The notes below the pieces were generated by a model, which saw only the letters and a program-made list of their open reading frames with translations, ran no database searches and was not told the origin of the DNA. Source: Septoria linicola (Eukaryota > Ascomycota > Dothideomycetes > Mycosphaerellales > Mycosphaerellaceae). Taken from it: a stretch of DNA of 64,000 bases. The translations under genes were made by a program, and so were the position numbers. The stretch covers positions 1,736,001 through 1,800,000 of the forward strand of contig CP099419.1 of assembly GCA_024114885.1 (NCBI GenBank). The letters are read 5' to 3'. This document shows, in pieces, positions 9,196-21,017 of this stretch (the first letter of the stretch is position 1; each line of letters opens with the position of its first letter).

Positions 9196-10191
9196 ATGTC
9201 ACCAACAATGACTGAAGTCGCCAACCACCTGAACGATTCGACATCGAACAAGTACACTCTCGATTCGCCTGATCTGGGAACGCCATTTGCGAAGAAGTTC
9301 GAGGTGCAAAGCGAGTCGTCCCATGCACTTCCGCGCCTGTCGAGCAACCACTGCATATCACCATCAGTGTCCTTTGACGCTTTCCACGACGCTATTGCCG
9401 GCGCTGAACCAGCCATGAGCTTTCTTTCGCAATTGCCCGCTGAGGCATTTTCCTGGCGTAGAGTCTACTCCATGCCGCCCGTCTCCCAACGCAAAGCCTA
9501 CAAAACTGTCTCCGAGACTCCACGGCTTCGTCGAGTCGGGTCTTTAAAGTCCTCACCAGCTGGTAGCACCAATTTGGATCTGTCGATCGAGGCCCATGGC
9601 GGTGACTTCGAACTCGAGGCTGGTACGGTTCATGTCAAGGAGAGTCGGAAGTCCTACGCATCTGTTCGGGACACTCAAAAGCGCACTCCAATCCGAGGCT
9701 CGAAACCGTCGACCGACTTCACTCCCAGCTACTCCAACATGCCCTCTTTGGTCACTTCCTCAGAGACTCTTGCAGAAGACTCCGATAAGGAGGTCGACAA
9801 AGTCCTCGCCACACCACGCAGCCTCAACCGCAAGAAGAAACAGGAGAACCTGAGACTCAAGTACAACACCAGCCAGCCGGAAGGCAGCGAAAGTGAAGCC
9901 AGCGACTACGAAAGCGCCATCGTCGAGACTGCGGTCGAGATGTCGAGCAACAAGGTCAAGCTGAGACCAACGCCCAAGAACGACACCCTGATCTGGCAAG
10001 ACGTCTTCTGCATCTGCGGTCGCTCGTTCCATCCAGCTCACGGCGAGATGAGCGAGTGCGTCGCTTGTGACCAGTGGTATCACCTGCGCTGTGTCGGAGT
10101 TGAGCATCTCAGCGAGCACTACAAGAACAAGCCATTCTACTGCCCCAGCTGCGAGGAGATTGGTGTCGTCGAGGACGTAGTGATGGACTGA
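9196..10191 (+). CDS. PHD-finger protein
   Basis: Single exon, 331 aa; the frame opens one codon earlier at a TTG, so the ATG at 9196 is used. The first 270 residues are Ser/Thr/Pro-rich and look disordered. The C-terminus (about 272-322) is a complete PHD finger of the C4HC3 type: CICGRSF, then ECVACDQWYHLRC and FYCPSC, with the Trp that usually precedes the zinc-binding His. PHD fingers read histone H3 tails, so a nuclear chromatin-associated role is likely. The finger resembles those of Bye1/Spp1-type proteins, but no other domain shows which complex it belongs to. Confidence 0.8.
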   Translation: MSPTMTEVANHLNDSTSNKYTLDSPDLGTPFAKKFEVQSESSHALPRLSSNHCISPSVSFDAFHDAIAGAEPAMSFLSQLPAEAFSWRRVYSMPPVSQRKAYKTVSETPRLRRVGSLKSSPAGSTNLDLSIEAHGGDFELEAGTVHVKESRKSYASVRDTQKRTPIRGSKPSTDFTPSYSNMPSLVTSSETLAEDSDKEVDKVLATPRSLNRKKKQENLRLKYNTSQPEGSESEASDYESAIVETAVEMSSNKVKLRPTPKNDTLIWQDVFCICGRSFHPAHGEMSECVACDQWYHLRCVGVEHLSEHYKNKPFYCPSCEEIGVVEDVVMD

Positions 10192-10959
10192 GCGACGCTC
10201 TAGGCTTTGGCAGATTACACGCGGACTGTTGGCATAGCCTTGGAAGTGCTATGATCTGTCAGTTGACGAGTTAGAGTGGAGCCAAGACGCGACGAGATAT
10301 GACATGACGAGGAAACGGCAGATCTGGGTATGATGGAGACACGAGATACCTCGAGTTGCATGGGCGGGGAGTTGGATTTGATTGCACCCTATGCTTGGGT
10401 AGAGCACAACAACGCATAACTGGTATTGCATCAGCCTGTTACTCTGCATAAGCCGAGCTGAGCCACGAATCGAAGAAAATATGGTGATGAACCAGAGTAT
10501 TTGCAGTTTGTGTAGAGCGGTTCACTCACGAATGATCCACGAGAGCCGCAGCTATTTGGCCAACTCTGCTGAGAGATGAAGAAGAACGAGATCCAGCAGT
10601 CGTCATACACATTCCTGTACAGTATGCCAGTGCCCTCAATCGTGCTGAGCATGAGCAATTCTCAATACTGTGGCAGAGCGCAACTGCGCCAGCCCAGATT
10701 CCACGTCAGGCCTCGCTGTGAAAGCCCCGAAGTCTCAGCCTTTTGCTATGCTGCCGCACGGCCTCCCTTTCTCCAACAGTATTCCCAACGCCTTCGCCAA
10801 AGCTCACATAGCCGTACGCGGCCATTAAACGCCAATCGCAATGTCTCGATGCCTTTCTCACTTCACCATCCGAACCGCCCCGCAGTGCTACCTAACCATC
10901 CCGGTTTTACCTGCCGCTGCGCCGCCGTCACGATGAAGGATGCGCGAGTAAGACTTACT
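10192..10959. other. Intergenic, convergent 3' ends
   Basis: About 770 bp between the PHD gene and the RBM39-like gene. A plus-strand frame from ATG 10576 runs into the antisense of the RBM39-like last exon, which suggests chance. No RNA gene seen. Confidence 0.45.
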
Positions 10960-12909
10960 TTAGACGTTGGCTGCCTTTGGCCAATTCATACTGTACACAG
11001 CGTCGACGACATACTGTGCAGTCAGCATACGACCGCCGAAGTAACGACCGTTGAGGCCCTTGAAGGCGTTCTCGCCACTCTGGACTTTGTCGAACTTGAC
11101 GTAGACTTCGCCATCGTTGTTGTCGAGAGCAAGGTCAAGGTGCACAACCTTGCCGTACTTCGATTCACACTCAGCCTTCACGTCGTCTTTGAGCTCTTTC
11201 TGCCAGTTTGGCTCTGTCTCCCTATCGGCGTGTTAGAATATTCTCAGCACAATGGCACCGTTGTACGTCTTACTCGTTCTGGTTGTACATGTTCTTGATC
11301 AACACGCAACGAGTGGCAGTGGGCTGCTGAAAGGCTGGCTTCTTAGCCTGAGTCTTGGGCGCAATCTTCTGCTCTGGCTCGTCAGTGCGCGCCAGTTTGC
11401 GCATAAGTGCATCTCGACTGTAGTTGGAAAAGTTGACACCGCCAACGTCTGTGTCGTCAAGAGCCGATGCTCCTCCTGTCTTGTCAACATCGCGAGGTGC
11501 TGGTCGATCGAAGTTTCCTGTGCCGCCTGCGTGAGCGCCGCGTCCACCCATTCCGGAGAACTGGGATCCTTGGAACTGTGCAGCCTGAGCTTGTGAACCG
11601 AACCTCTGCAAGAGAGATTGCGTAGACTCGGGCGTAAACTTATCGTTACCAAGTCCAACACGGATGGGGCGACCAGCAAGCTCGAAACCGTTCATCTTCT
11701 CAAGAGCTTCTTTAGCTTGTGTCGGGTCAATAAACTGCACGAAGCCGTAGCCCTTCGATCTGCCGGCCTCTTCCTTCTGGAGTTGGACAAACTCGAGCTC
11801 GCCGAATGGTTCGAAGACGTTCTTCAAATCGTCTTCCGTGATGGAAAAGTGAATGTTACCGACATAAAGGCGGTGGAATGGGATGCCGTTCGACTGTGTG
11901 GCAGTGCCCTCGGTGTTACGAGCCTGGCGATTCTTCTCTGCTTCAGTAAGCTGCGCGATGATCGGAATACCAAGTAGTTTCTGCCCTGTGAGCCCAATAG
12001 CTTTCTCCACCGACTGTTCCTCCTTGAACTCGACGTAGCCAACGCTGGTCATGTTTGTCAGCATGTTTCAGCAGCAGAGAGTGGTTGACGAGCTTACCCT
12101 TTCGAGCGACCACTAACTCTGTCCTTCACGATCTGGGCATCGACCACACCTCCGACTTGCTCGAAGAACTCCTTCAACTCGCGAGAGCGAAGACGTGCCG
12201 CCAATTGCTGAACGAAAACCGTACGTCTATCTCGCTCGTCATCTGTTGGCTCAGGAGTCTTGCGCTTACCACCTCCTGCGGGCGAACGTTGTCGGCGATC
12301 GCCTCGACGATCTCCGTCGCGTGGGTCGCGGCGGCTTCTGTCATCACGTCTGCTGCGGTCGTCGCGGCCGCCACGACGTCCTGGAGAACGAGAGCGAGCT
12401 TGACGGTCTCCGTTGGGTCGATAGTAGTCGTCGCTGCTGCGGCCTCCGCCACGGTAGTAATCTCCGCCAGTTCTGTCACGCGAGCGGTGGGAGCGACGAC
12501 CGTCTGCTCGTGGAGAGCGGCTTCTGCGCCTGCTACGGACGCTGCCATTAGCACTTGCTTTGTCAGAATCATCATCTGTGGCTCCTCTGGACCGCCGGCT
12601 GCGACGCTGCTCGTTGTCCTCGCGATCTTTCAGGTACTTATCCCTGTGAAGCGGGTTGAGAGGGTCGAACTGCTCACGAACAGGTCGCTCGCGGGGGTCT
12701 GACCGGTCGAGGCGTCGTGGATCTGCAGAGATAGGTGATGGCGGGCGCATGCCGTTGGGCGAGGTGCCACCCATGTGTGAGTCCTCATTCTTGCCATTGC
12801 TGCTGGCTCCGGCCTTTTGCTGTGCAATTTTCTCTTTTGCCTTCTGCTCTTCAGTGTCGAGCAGATTGGCGATATCTAGATAGCCGTCGTCGGTTGGTAT
12901 GTTGGCCAT
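10960..12909 (-). CDS. rsd1: RBM39/Rsd1-like splicing factor (RS domain plus three RRMs)
   Basis: Three exons: 12909-12098, 12044-10960 is split again at 11273-11222, giving exons 12044-11274 and 11221-10960. Introns are 53 and 52 nt, with CTGAC and CTAAC branch sites. The 614-aa protein starts MANIPTDDGYLDIANLL. It has an Arg/Ser/Asp-rich stretch (about 100-230), RRM1 (from TVFVQQL, spliced inside RSKG-VGYVEF), RRM2 (HRLYVGNIHFS, KGYGFVQF) and a C-terminal UHM-type RRM (GEVYVKFD, GRYFGGRMLTAQYV). This is the architecture of RBM39/CAPER and fission yeast Rsd1, U2AF-related factors acting in 3' splice-site recognition. The frame is open about 110 codons upstream without an ATG and runs through a CT repeat, so that extension is not counted. 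Confidence 0.92.
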
Positions 12910-13143
12910 GTTCGCGATGCGTTGGTGCTCACAAATTGCGTATCGTGCTGCGCTTCGTGCTGTGTTGAATCGGTCGACGGGAAATCTGATGTGTTCGGCA
13001 CTGCGCGAGCAGCGGTCGCTGTGAGGAAGTGAGTAGGCCGGGCGCCTTCGCGTGGATTGTGGGTGAGCTGTACAGTGACCGCCGGTGAATTCACTGCAAT
13101 AGCGGAATACGGCGTTCGGTATTGATGTCTGTCGTCTGTGACG

Positions 13144-13179
<36 letters not shown>

Positions 13180-13491
13180 TTCGAAGCAGCTTCGAGAGAA
13201 AGTTGCAAGTGAGATTCGACCGAGGACGCCGGCCAATCAGAGCCGCCGAGGTCTACCAGGCATGAACGAGGCAGAATTTAACAGGAAGGGGCCAACAGCA
13301 GACGGTGATAGGTCAACCGTGCACAGCTGATCTGAAGGGCGTTATGGTCTGGACAGCTCGTGCGTCTGAACGTCCATTAGCATTATATGAGTCTACTATC
13401 TACAATCGCTGAGTGCGTTTCTGTGGTATGCTTTACTCAAAACGCCTAATGCTATGTCATCCCAGGTCGTATCATACTGTACACTATTGCC
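12910..13491. other. Promoter of the RBM39-like gene and 3' flank of SCS7
   Basis: About 580 bp. It holds the AG/CT microsatellite listed below and otherwise no supported gene. Both flanking genes are on the minus strand. Confidence 0.45.
13146..13177. repeat. (AG)16 microsatellite, CT on the transcribed gene's sense strand
   Basis: Sixteen perfect AG units, 237-268 bp upstream of the RBM39-like ATG. On that gene's sense strand they read (CT)16, like the CT boxes often found near fungal transcription starts. Confidence 0.95.
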
Positions 13492-14780
13492 TCATGCTGT
13501 CTTGAGGACCTTTGGCTGTGGAGGTGGAGGCAGCTCTGTGCCAAATATTCTGTCCCAGAAACGGCTCGTGACGCCAAAGCCGTTCTCGTAGTCCATGAAG
13601 TGGTGCTGGAGGTGGTACTTCTTGAGCTCTTGGTAGAATGATGGCAGCCTGCGAGGTGTTAGCAATTGTCATGTGGATGGCAGAATGGGGATTTCAGGAC
13701 TCACTTCTTGTGGTGTAGGAAGTAGTGAGTCAGATCGTAGCAGATGTAGCCAAAGATACCACCACAGAATACGCCGACTGCCGCATACCAGTTGTAGAAG
13801 AAGACCGTATGCGCCAGCTTCCAGAATGGCGTGGCTAGTACCAGGAACAAGGTGGGTGGCATAACGAGTCGTAACCTGTCCATTGGTAGGTAGTGGTGGA
13901 TGCCGTGGAGCAGGAAGTGCAGCGTGAGCGCAACACGATTGTCAGGCAGGTAGTTGTCGATGTGGAACAGGCATCGATGCAGCCCGTACTCGACGATGGT
14001 CCATATGCAAAGCCCGGTGATCCAGTATCCAACAAGTGCGAATGGGTTCAGGTGCTGCGCTGCTAAGAAAGTGCCGTATGCCACTGGAGGCAGCCAGACT
14101 GTAGGCACAACCCACCACGCTGTCTTCGACAATGGCTCGAGGAAGTTGCCAAAGAGGGGAGCGCTCTCACCACCCTTATAGTGACGCGGTCTGTGGACTT
14201 GCTCGAGATAAAAGGCCTTGGTAAACCCGCCATTCCACACCTGCATCAAGAGAGGGCGGTGGAGATCGAGGAACTTGTGCTTCTTGAAGTCTTGCGTGAG
14301 ATCCGTCTCTTTGCTCAAATCCTCCTCAGAGCTAAGGCCTGTCGACTCGTACACTGCCTTGCCATCCTCTACACCATTTGGCTTGACTGCGTCTCTTGCT
14401 ACCACTTCCTGCACAGCACCTGTGTTTGCCTTCTTGAGCTCTTGCATGCCTTTTGACGTGGGCTCCATCGGCAGCACACTGAACGGATCGTCGCTCTTCT
14501 TTGCCGCTTCCAACACTTTCTCCGTCGCCACGAAGCCTACGAGATAGTCGTCCAGAATGTCCCACGCCGACTCGCTGTGCGCGTGTGATACCTCGTCCTC
14601 CATGATCTCCTTGACGTCCTTGCCGCCATACTCGAGAATCAAGTCGCCACCTCCGGGATGGTCTTCCAGGAATGGTGTAATGTCATACACCTTCGTCCCG
14701 ACGGTCACATAACATGACTTCTCGGTGTTGTGTGAGGCGACTTCTGCTGATGGCAGTGTCGGGAGCGTGCGGCCGGGCAT
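13492..14780 (-). CDS. SCS7: Sphingolipid fatty-acid 2-hydroxylase (Scs7/FAH1)
   Basis: Two exons, 14780-13705 and 13648-13492, with a 56-nt intron (GTGAGT...GCAG, branch GCTAAC); 410 aa. The ATG at 14780 starts the first recognisable residues; longer in-frame sequence upstream lacks family features. Residues about 10-85 form a cytochrome b5 domain with the haem-ligand HPGG at 41-44. The C-terminal half is a membrane di-iron hydroxylase with His boxes HRCLFH, HFLLHGIHH, HYFLHHKK and HLQHH. The fourth box lies in the small last exon, so splicing is needed for activity. Scs7 adds the 2-hydroxyl group to very-long-chain fatty acids of ceramides in the ER. Confidence 0.95.
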
Positions 14781-15432
14781 TTTGAGCCACGCAGAGGAGG
14801 CTCGATGTGATAGGGCAAGAGTTTCAGGAAGTAAAGTTACGCAGCACAACCCAAGGAATATAGAGTCGTTCTAGTGGCGAGATGGAGGGAAGAGTATGTA
14901 GGAGTCCCTGGTTTCCAGAAAACGCGCCGGTACTCAGATGATCCGTTATCCACTTCTCCCTGCGAAAGTCTCCTGGTGGCCTGATTGGATCTGCGCGATG
15001 TGTTCCGTCCAAATTTCGGATTCGAGCTGACCAAGCGTGTCGTGCCCTGCAAAGCCACTTCACGCAACACTGGACGCGCTCCTTGTTTGTCGACAGGGCA
15101 CTCGACGCACAGATAATTGTGCAGATGATGTACAGCCAAATGAAACTCTTCGTGTGATGAAGTGAAATAGTTCTATCGCGCGCGATGTTCGTGTCAACGC
15201 AATGCAGCATGCACTTCACCTGCGATGCGCATTGACAACAAACATCTCCGAATTGCAGGTCTTTACCTGTCAGACAGTAGGTCTTTGGTGCTCCGCGCAT
15301 GGAAAGCTTCGTCGGCTTGTAGCAACGGTGGACGGGAACACACGAGCAGCTCTTCGGCGAGAGTGTTTGTTTGTGTTCGGTTGCGGTGCCAGCGTAATCG
15401 CGCTGACATGAAAAGCCTCCCCATAAATTTGT
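14781..15432. promoter_or_regulatory. Divergent intergenic region between SCS7 and hypothetical gene
   Basis: About 650 bp. A minus-strand frame (14824-15555) overlaps the start of the plus-strand gene and looks like a shadow. No specific site recognised. Confidence 0.4.
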
Positions 15433-17144
15433 ATGCTTACCAGATTTCCTCTTGCGTCGACCCTCCAAACAAGCATGGCGAACTTGGCGGCCAGAAAAGC
15501 TGGTGTTGCCGGCAAGTCGACACTGGTCGATGTCGGTGGAACTCCATTGTGGCATCCGCCAGCTTCTCTACAAGAGGAGTCTTCGCTGCGATCAACTCTA
15601 TCTCATACCGAGTTTGACGCTCCTCGCAACGACGTCAACACCAACCTCGGCGGCAGAACGTCGACAAGTATTGACCAGTTGCAAGAACCGGAGTCGTCCT
15701 CACCAGTCTACACATACACATCTTTCACACCAATCAACAAGCGCTCAGGCCCTCTCCCCAATACTCCAAGCAGCGATCATGAACCACCAATGTGCATTCT
15801 CCCTACCACGTCGGAGACCTTCAGACAGCACTATGGAAGGCACATCCCGGAAATCAAGATTGACATGTACGAGGTCGGAGAGCATGAGCTCGACGGCTTG
15901 GAACAGGATGAGCGGCGTGTCTACCACATTGGCTTGAACGTGAGCATGTCTGTCTGCATTTGTTGTAGCGCCCAGTGGCTGACAAGGTCTAGAAAGGTGG
16001 CTCGTACTCCGGCAGACTTCAGCAACAGCCATTGAAGCCAGAGCTGGAGCAGATGATCTCCAAGACGCTTGGTGACAATGTCAGAAAAAAGGCTGAGGTG
16101 TGCTGTTGCTGGAACCACTTGTAGCTGATCTTCTACTAACAGAGCTAGGTGTCGCGCCGTAAAAATGGCGCAGCTGCAGAAAAGTTGCTCCGCACATTGC
16201 TATCTGCAGGATGGAAGCTCTTCTTAGAGCGGACTCCTGTGCAGCTCAGCCTGAATTGCAGCATCAAGTGCAGCCTCCCTGGTTGCCTCGCCCAAACAGA
16301 GTCTCTACCTCCTGCCAGATTCTATGTCTCGTGTCAATCCACAGTCGATGAAATGCTGTACGGTGAAGAGGAATGTTGCTTCTGCTTGGACTGTCTCGAG
16401 TGGCTCTAGGAAGGCCACTACAGCTCCGAGCAATTGCAATGTCCTGGAATAGAGCCACTGGCCATGCCTCCAGGTGGTCAAGTCTCCAAAGAAGAAGCGT
16501 GGAATCGCCAGTCCATGTCTAGATGCAGCATGTTGGCCAAAGAAGCTTCACAGCCTATGTTGTCTGCGATACCGCAATTCGACGGGTCGATCGATCTCCG
16601 CGACCCAACCACTCTTGCTTCTGCTAATCACGACACCGAGCATCATCACAAGCACGAAAGGCCAAGTTGCAACGAGATGTTCGCTTCTCGGTGGGCAGAC
16701 GCAAATGCCGAACAGCAATCACAGCCTACGCGCGTTCAAACACCAGAGCTTGCAGAAATCAGCCTTGAAGACGAAACCATCCCAGACTCACCTGCATCGA
16801 TCGACTCCATCGGCAATTGGCAGTATCCCCCTCGACGGCTTCAGCACATCGCTGCCTTCATCGAACCTAGCGCGACGCTCACGGAGAAAGAGCGAGCGGC
16901 AGTCCTACTGTGGAAGGCTGCCAGTAAAGCTCAACTGTACTGGGATCAGCACATGCGAAAGGTGAGGCAACTTCGCAGCGGCCATAATGATGAAGGGACA
17001 TGCGAAGCTAAAGACTGTCAGATTGAACGGGACGAGTATGAAGAGAGCGAATTGAAGAATTATGAAGAGCTTGCTGGCTTCGTTGTGAAAGCGTGCTACG
17101 GCAACAATTTGTCAGAGGTGCTTCACTGGCTTGAAGGTCGCTAG
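15433..17144 (+). CDS. Hypothetical multi-exon protein; frame continues across an in-frame TAG
   Basis: Exons 15433-15939, 15993-16097 and 16149 onward are joined by 53- and 51-nt introns in phase 0. Exon 3 reaches a TAG at 16407-16409, giving a 290-aa product with Cys clusters near its end (CSIKC, CCFCLDC). The same frame stays open after the TAG to 17144, and its first ATG (16464) is only 54 bp beyond the stop, too close for an independent fungal gene. A 66-nt intron 16358-16423 (GTACGG...CTACAG) would remove the stop and keep phase, giving 513 aa. Its branch site is weak. The protein is unrecognised: Ser/Pro-rich early, a basic middle (RRKNGAAAEKLL), and an acidic, helical C-terminus. If the intron is wrong, the first CDS ends at 16409. 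Confidence 0.5.
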
Positions 17145-17981
17145 AAAGGCGGTCAGAGCGATGCGTTTCACTTGACAGGATTTGCTTGTACAAAAACGTT
17201 CTACGGAAAGTCTTATGGCATAGCACGTGGCACACGACGTCTCGTCAGGCGACTTGTCGGGACATCGGTCGTTTTCTCACACGCTCGATGTCATTTCAAC
17301 TCGCTTCGACTCCAAGTGTAGAAGCACATGCCAGATAAAGCACTGATAGACGGAGTCAAGATTAGGATCAGGAATGCAACTTGACTCTATGGCTAGATAG
17401 GGTGGAAACAATTTTCCGAGCATGACCAAAAACTACTCTCGCTGGCATCAAGTCTTTCAATGCTATGCTGAGCTCTATCGCCTGCTTGGTTTCGTTTCCT
17501 TCTCTCCCTCTCTCTCAATCGTCATGTTCGTCTTCCATCGGGTCTACTGCGGCATGCATCCTCATACTTGCGGCGGCAGACAAAAGGGGTCGGTGGCGTG
17601 TTGGGTATCGATGCGTACTGGGGCGTCTCGTGCGTGTGTCGTGAAGTCATGCTCCTGGAGTGTGCGTGGCGCAGAATCCGCGCTGGGCTCGTGCATTCGC
17701 AATCGTAGTCTGATAGTCGGTGCAGCACGTGGGTGGACCAATGCCGTCGGTCAAAGATCACATCATGGCTCAGCCCATGAGCTCTGCGGTGTGAGATGAC
17801 GCGGGTTCGGAGGGCGGAAGCCGCTCCAAACAGGCCCGGATTTCCGTCAGTCTATAGGTGCACTCGTCTTCGCTCTCGGAGAACTGCGCCTCGAGCACCT
17901 GCTCCGGAGCTGGACCTATCTTCGACCCACTGGTATCCCGAGATTGAGCAGTCTTTTTCACAAACTTTCCTGTTTGCTCAT
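17145..17981. other. Intergenic, convergent 3' ends of hypothetical gene and KAP95
   Basis: About 840 bp. Frames at 17422-17799 (plus) and 17770-17961 (minus, GTG start) lack support. Nothing structured was seen. Confidence 0.4.
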
Positions 17982-20900
17982 TCAGGACATGGTTGGGTTA
18001 CGCGCGGCAACGGCTTGGGATATGTCAGTGGGAATGTTTGATTAATAATATAGAATTGATGCATGAGCCGCATGCAAAGGACAGACTCTGTTGGTCACTC
18101 ACCTGACTGTTGCTTGATTTGCTCACGTGCCCATCGAGCAGTGTCTTGTGTGCGCTGAGAGAAGTCCTTGTTTGCGCGGGTCTCGCGAGCCATTGACGTC
18201 AGCCACTCGTGGCGGAAGAACTGGCTAATCTGACCTTCTGGGAACGCCTCGGAGATATCACTGGAGCATAGGTCAGTATCTTTGTTCGTAGTTGATGCTT
18301 CAGGTATGACTTACCCGATGACGCCCATGCTAGACCTCAAAAGGGCCTCGGTCCGGTTAGGATCCTGATAGACGCTGTGCAGTAACTGGAAGATTGACTC
18401 CACATATGGCTGGAGCAATGACTGCTTGTTTGAACCACGAAGAGCCATGACAATCCCGCTCCAGGCATCCATGATTCCCTCCCGTAGAGAGACAATGTAA
18501 TCTAGCATCTCGAAGCTGGAAGCATTTTCCTGCGTGCTAATGCCCGCCGCCTGTTGAAGTACCTGCGCCACTACAGACAAGTAAGGCTCGAAGGCACCAC
18601 CGATGGACTGAGCAATGTCACCAAAGGACTGTAAGATTGCAGGCTTGAATTGGTTTCCCAAAGTTGTGCTGCGCAGATTCGTGAGGAGGCTGTTCATGAA
18701 CTCGTCGCAGTATGGTTGAACTCTCTGCTCCAGCGCACGGGCAATGTCAGTGACAAGGCCGATTGCGATAGAGCACACCTGGGGCTCATCTTGGTTGTTG
18801 AGTGCCCGGAGCAATATTGGGAGGAAGTCCTTCATGTACTTGTCAAAGTCGCCTTCAAGTGCGTTGGCAAGTGCGCCAATCGTAGCGAAGACAGTGTCAG
18901 GTGCACTGGACTTTGCTGGTAGAGCGTTGAGGAGTTGCAAGGACAGAAGCATGATGCGATCAGCTTGTGGGGCAATTTCCTTCTCGAGTCGCTGAACGAT
19001 GGCCATGATGACAGATGTGAGAGAGGTGCGCAGCTCGTCCAGGGTCAACTTGTCCTCCACTGAAACGACTTGTACGCTCAGAGTATTCTCAAGACGCTCA
19101 AGCACAACTTGACTGAGGCTGGCGACCATGTGCACTGTGTCATTAGCAGCATTCGTCACGAAAGCATTGAGCACTTCGTATGCGGCTGTGCGAAGCATGT
19201 TATCGGGTGTGCTCTCCGTGAGCTGGAGGAGATGCTGGACACTGGCTTGGAAATGCTGCGACAAAGCGTTTGTCTGGCAGCCAGGTTCACCGGCGAATCG
19301 ATCAGCCAAATTCATGAGAGCCCAGCAGCAAGAGCTTGCCATCTTGGGGTGCGAAGCCAAGCCTTGGAAAAGAGCAGTGATCAGGGGCTGTAGGTGCTCC
19401 TGCGGATCGATGCTGTCCGAGACAGCTTCACAGATGCGTCCCAACGCAAATGCTGCCGAGTCTCTAACCTGAACATGAGCATCTCCCATCATCTGGATCA
19501 AAACTGGAAGCGCCTGCTTAACAAGAGGGTCGAGCACCTTCTCGTCGGGACCTTCCATCATGGCGCCAAAAGCAGAGACTGCAGCGTCGCGGTAGTGCCA
19601 GTCCTCGCTTCTGAGGTTCTTCTCCACGAACGCCAGTACCTGCGGAACAACTTGGCTGCCAACAGCCTGAGCCCATAATTGCACGCATTGGTATGCGGCA
19701 CGAGAGATGTTGTATTCATCATCGCCGGCATCTTCGTCCTGCTTGGCAAGAAGCTCGAGTAATACGGGGACCACCTCTTGGGTAGCAACGCGAGCAAAGT
19801 TGAAATATGGCCTGAGCTCCGTGCTTCCTTCAGACTGTGCTTGAGCATTGTCATCCTCGATGCTGATCTCTTCCTCGCAGACTGTACACCAGAATTCAAC
19901 GGCGAGCTTGGCAACGTCTTCCTCCTCATTCTTCATGCCCTGAATGGTGAGGCCAAAGAGTGCTTTCTCCATGTAGAACCGCATCTTCTCGTAATAAAGT
20001 CCCATGATTCTGTTCAGACACCCGTACGATCCCTGCTGGATGCGAGTATCGTCGGCTTGTGTAGCTTCGCAGATGACCTGCATGATGTAGTTGCGCTCGC
20101 CCTCGTTCTCGAAGTTGGTTCGGACGAACTCGAGAGAGTCTCCGAGCGCGGTGATGGCAGCATTTCGAATCTCAATGTTTGGCTCCTCTTTACGGGCTCC
20201 CTGCACGACCGCGGTCAAAATCGCGTTGCTGTGTTGTGCTAAGCTGTCTCTGAGATCCTGGTCGTCTGTTTCGCAGATGAATCCAATGGTGGTGAGGGAA
20301 GATTGTTTCGTGCGATCGCTGCCGTTACCCACGTTCTCCACCAGTGTTGTCATCAGCTCGGGCCATTGCTCTCGTGGCAGGTCGATGGCAGCTATTGCTG
20401 CAATGAATTGTGCGGCCGATTGTCCTGCTCTTGCATCATTGGTCCCCAGCGTCTGTAAAGCGAATTGCTTGACCTGAGTCTTGACCTGTGGATCTATCTG
20501 CTCCAACCATCGTTGCTGGACTTCGCGTAGGCGGGAGTAATCACGGGCGGAAAAGGAGTTTTTGAGTGCGAGACCGGCGGCCATGCGCACTGTGGGTTCA
20601 GCGGTCTCATTCTGTAGTTCGCGTGCGAGCGTGACAAGGTAGCCGGACTGTGAGAGTTCAAGCAAGTGGTCAGTGTGTGTGCCTGTGTGTGTACCGGCCG
20701 CGGAGGGTAGTGTTGGGGGGAGGAAGGAGCGAGGGAGAGAGGGCGGAAGGGAGGAAGGAAGGGTTGTCTTCCAGTCGGTCAGTCACTTACAAAGTCTTGC
20801 TCGGCGGCCTGTTGCAGCTTCTGCTCAGCCTGCGATCGGATGTTTGTATCTGCAGTCTAGTCAGCCAGCTGAATCATGAGGCAGAGGACGCCAAGTGCGT

Positions 20901-21017
20901 GCATGCATGGCCTCAGCAGCAGCGAGCCTGCGAGGACAATGACATGTCGCGGGTGCAGAAGACTGCGGGACACGTACCGGGCGAGAGAGTGCCCGTGAGC
21001 ACCTCGTTGACGTTCAT
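17982..21017 (-). CDS. KAP95: Importin subunit beta-1 (Kap95)
   Basis: Five exons: 21017-20978, 20849-20791, 20647-18315, 18260-18103 and 18013-17982. Introns are 128, 143, 54 and 89 nt, all GT-AG, and phases fit throughout; 873 aa, the usual Kap95 length. The start MNVNEVLTGTLSP continues across the first intron into DTNIRSQAEQKLQQAAEQDF and then SGYLVTLARELQNE, exactly the importin-beta N-terminus. The body is a HEAT-repeat solenoid (MAAGLALKNSF, SAAFALGRICEAV, CCWALMNLADRF). The C-terminal exons add the end of the last HEAT repeat (FFRHEWLTSMARET). Kap95 binds importin alpha and Ran-GTP to carry NLS cargo through nuclear pores. The last exon is only 32 nt. Identification is secure. Confidence 0.96.
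20715..20763. repeat. Homopurine/homopyrimidine tract in KAP95 intron 2
   Basis: Forty-nine bases that are purine on the plus strand apart from two C interruptions. In the KAP95 transcript this is a CCTTCC-type pyrimidine run inside intron 2, well upstream of the 3' splice site. Confidence 0.9.

Noticed and set aside
10576..11298. 240-aa plus-strand frame from an ATG
   Set aside because: Second half is antisense to an RRM exon with secure splicing; first half has no protein-like pattern.
12910..13236. N-terminal extension of the RBM39-like protein
   Set aside because: Starts at TTG, runs through the CT repeat as Ser-Leu units, and has no family match; the ATG at 12909 gives the expected start.
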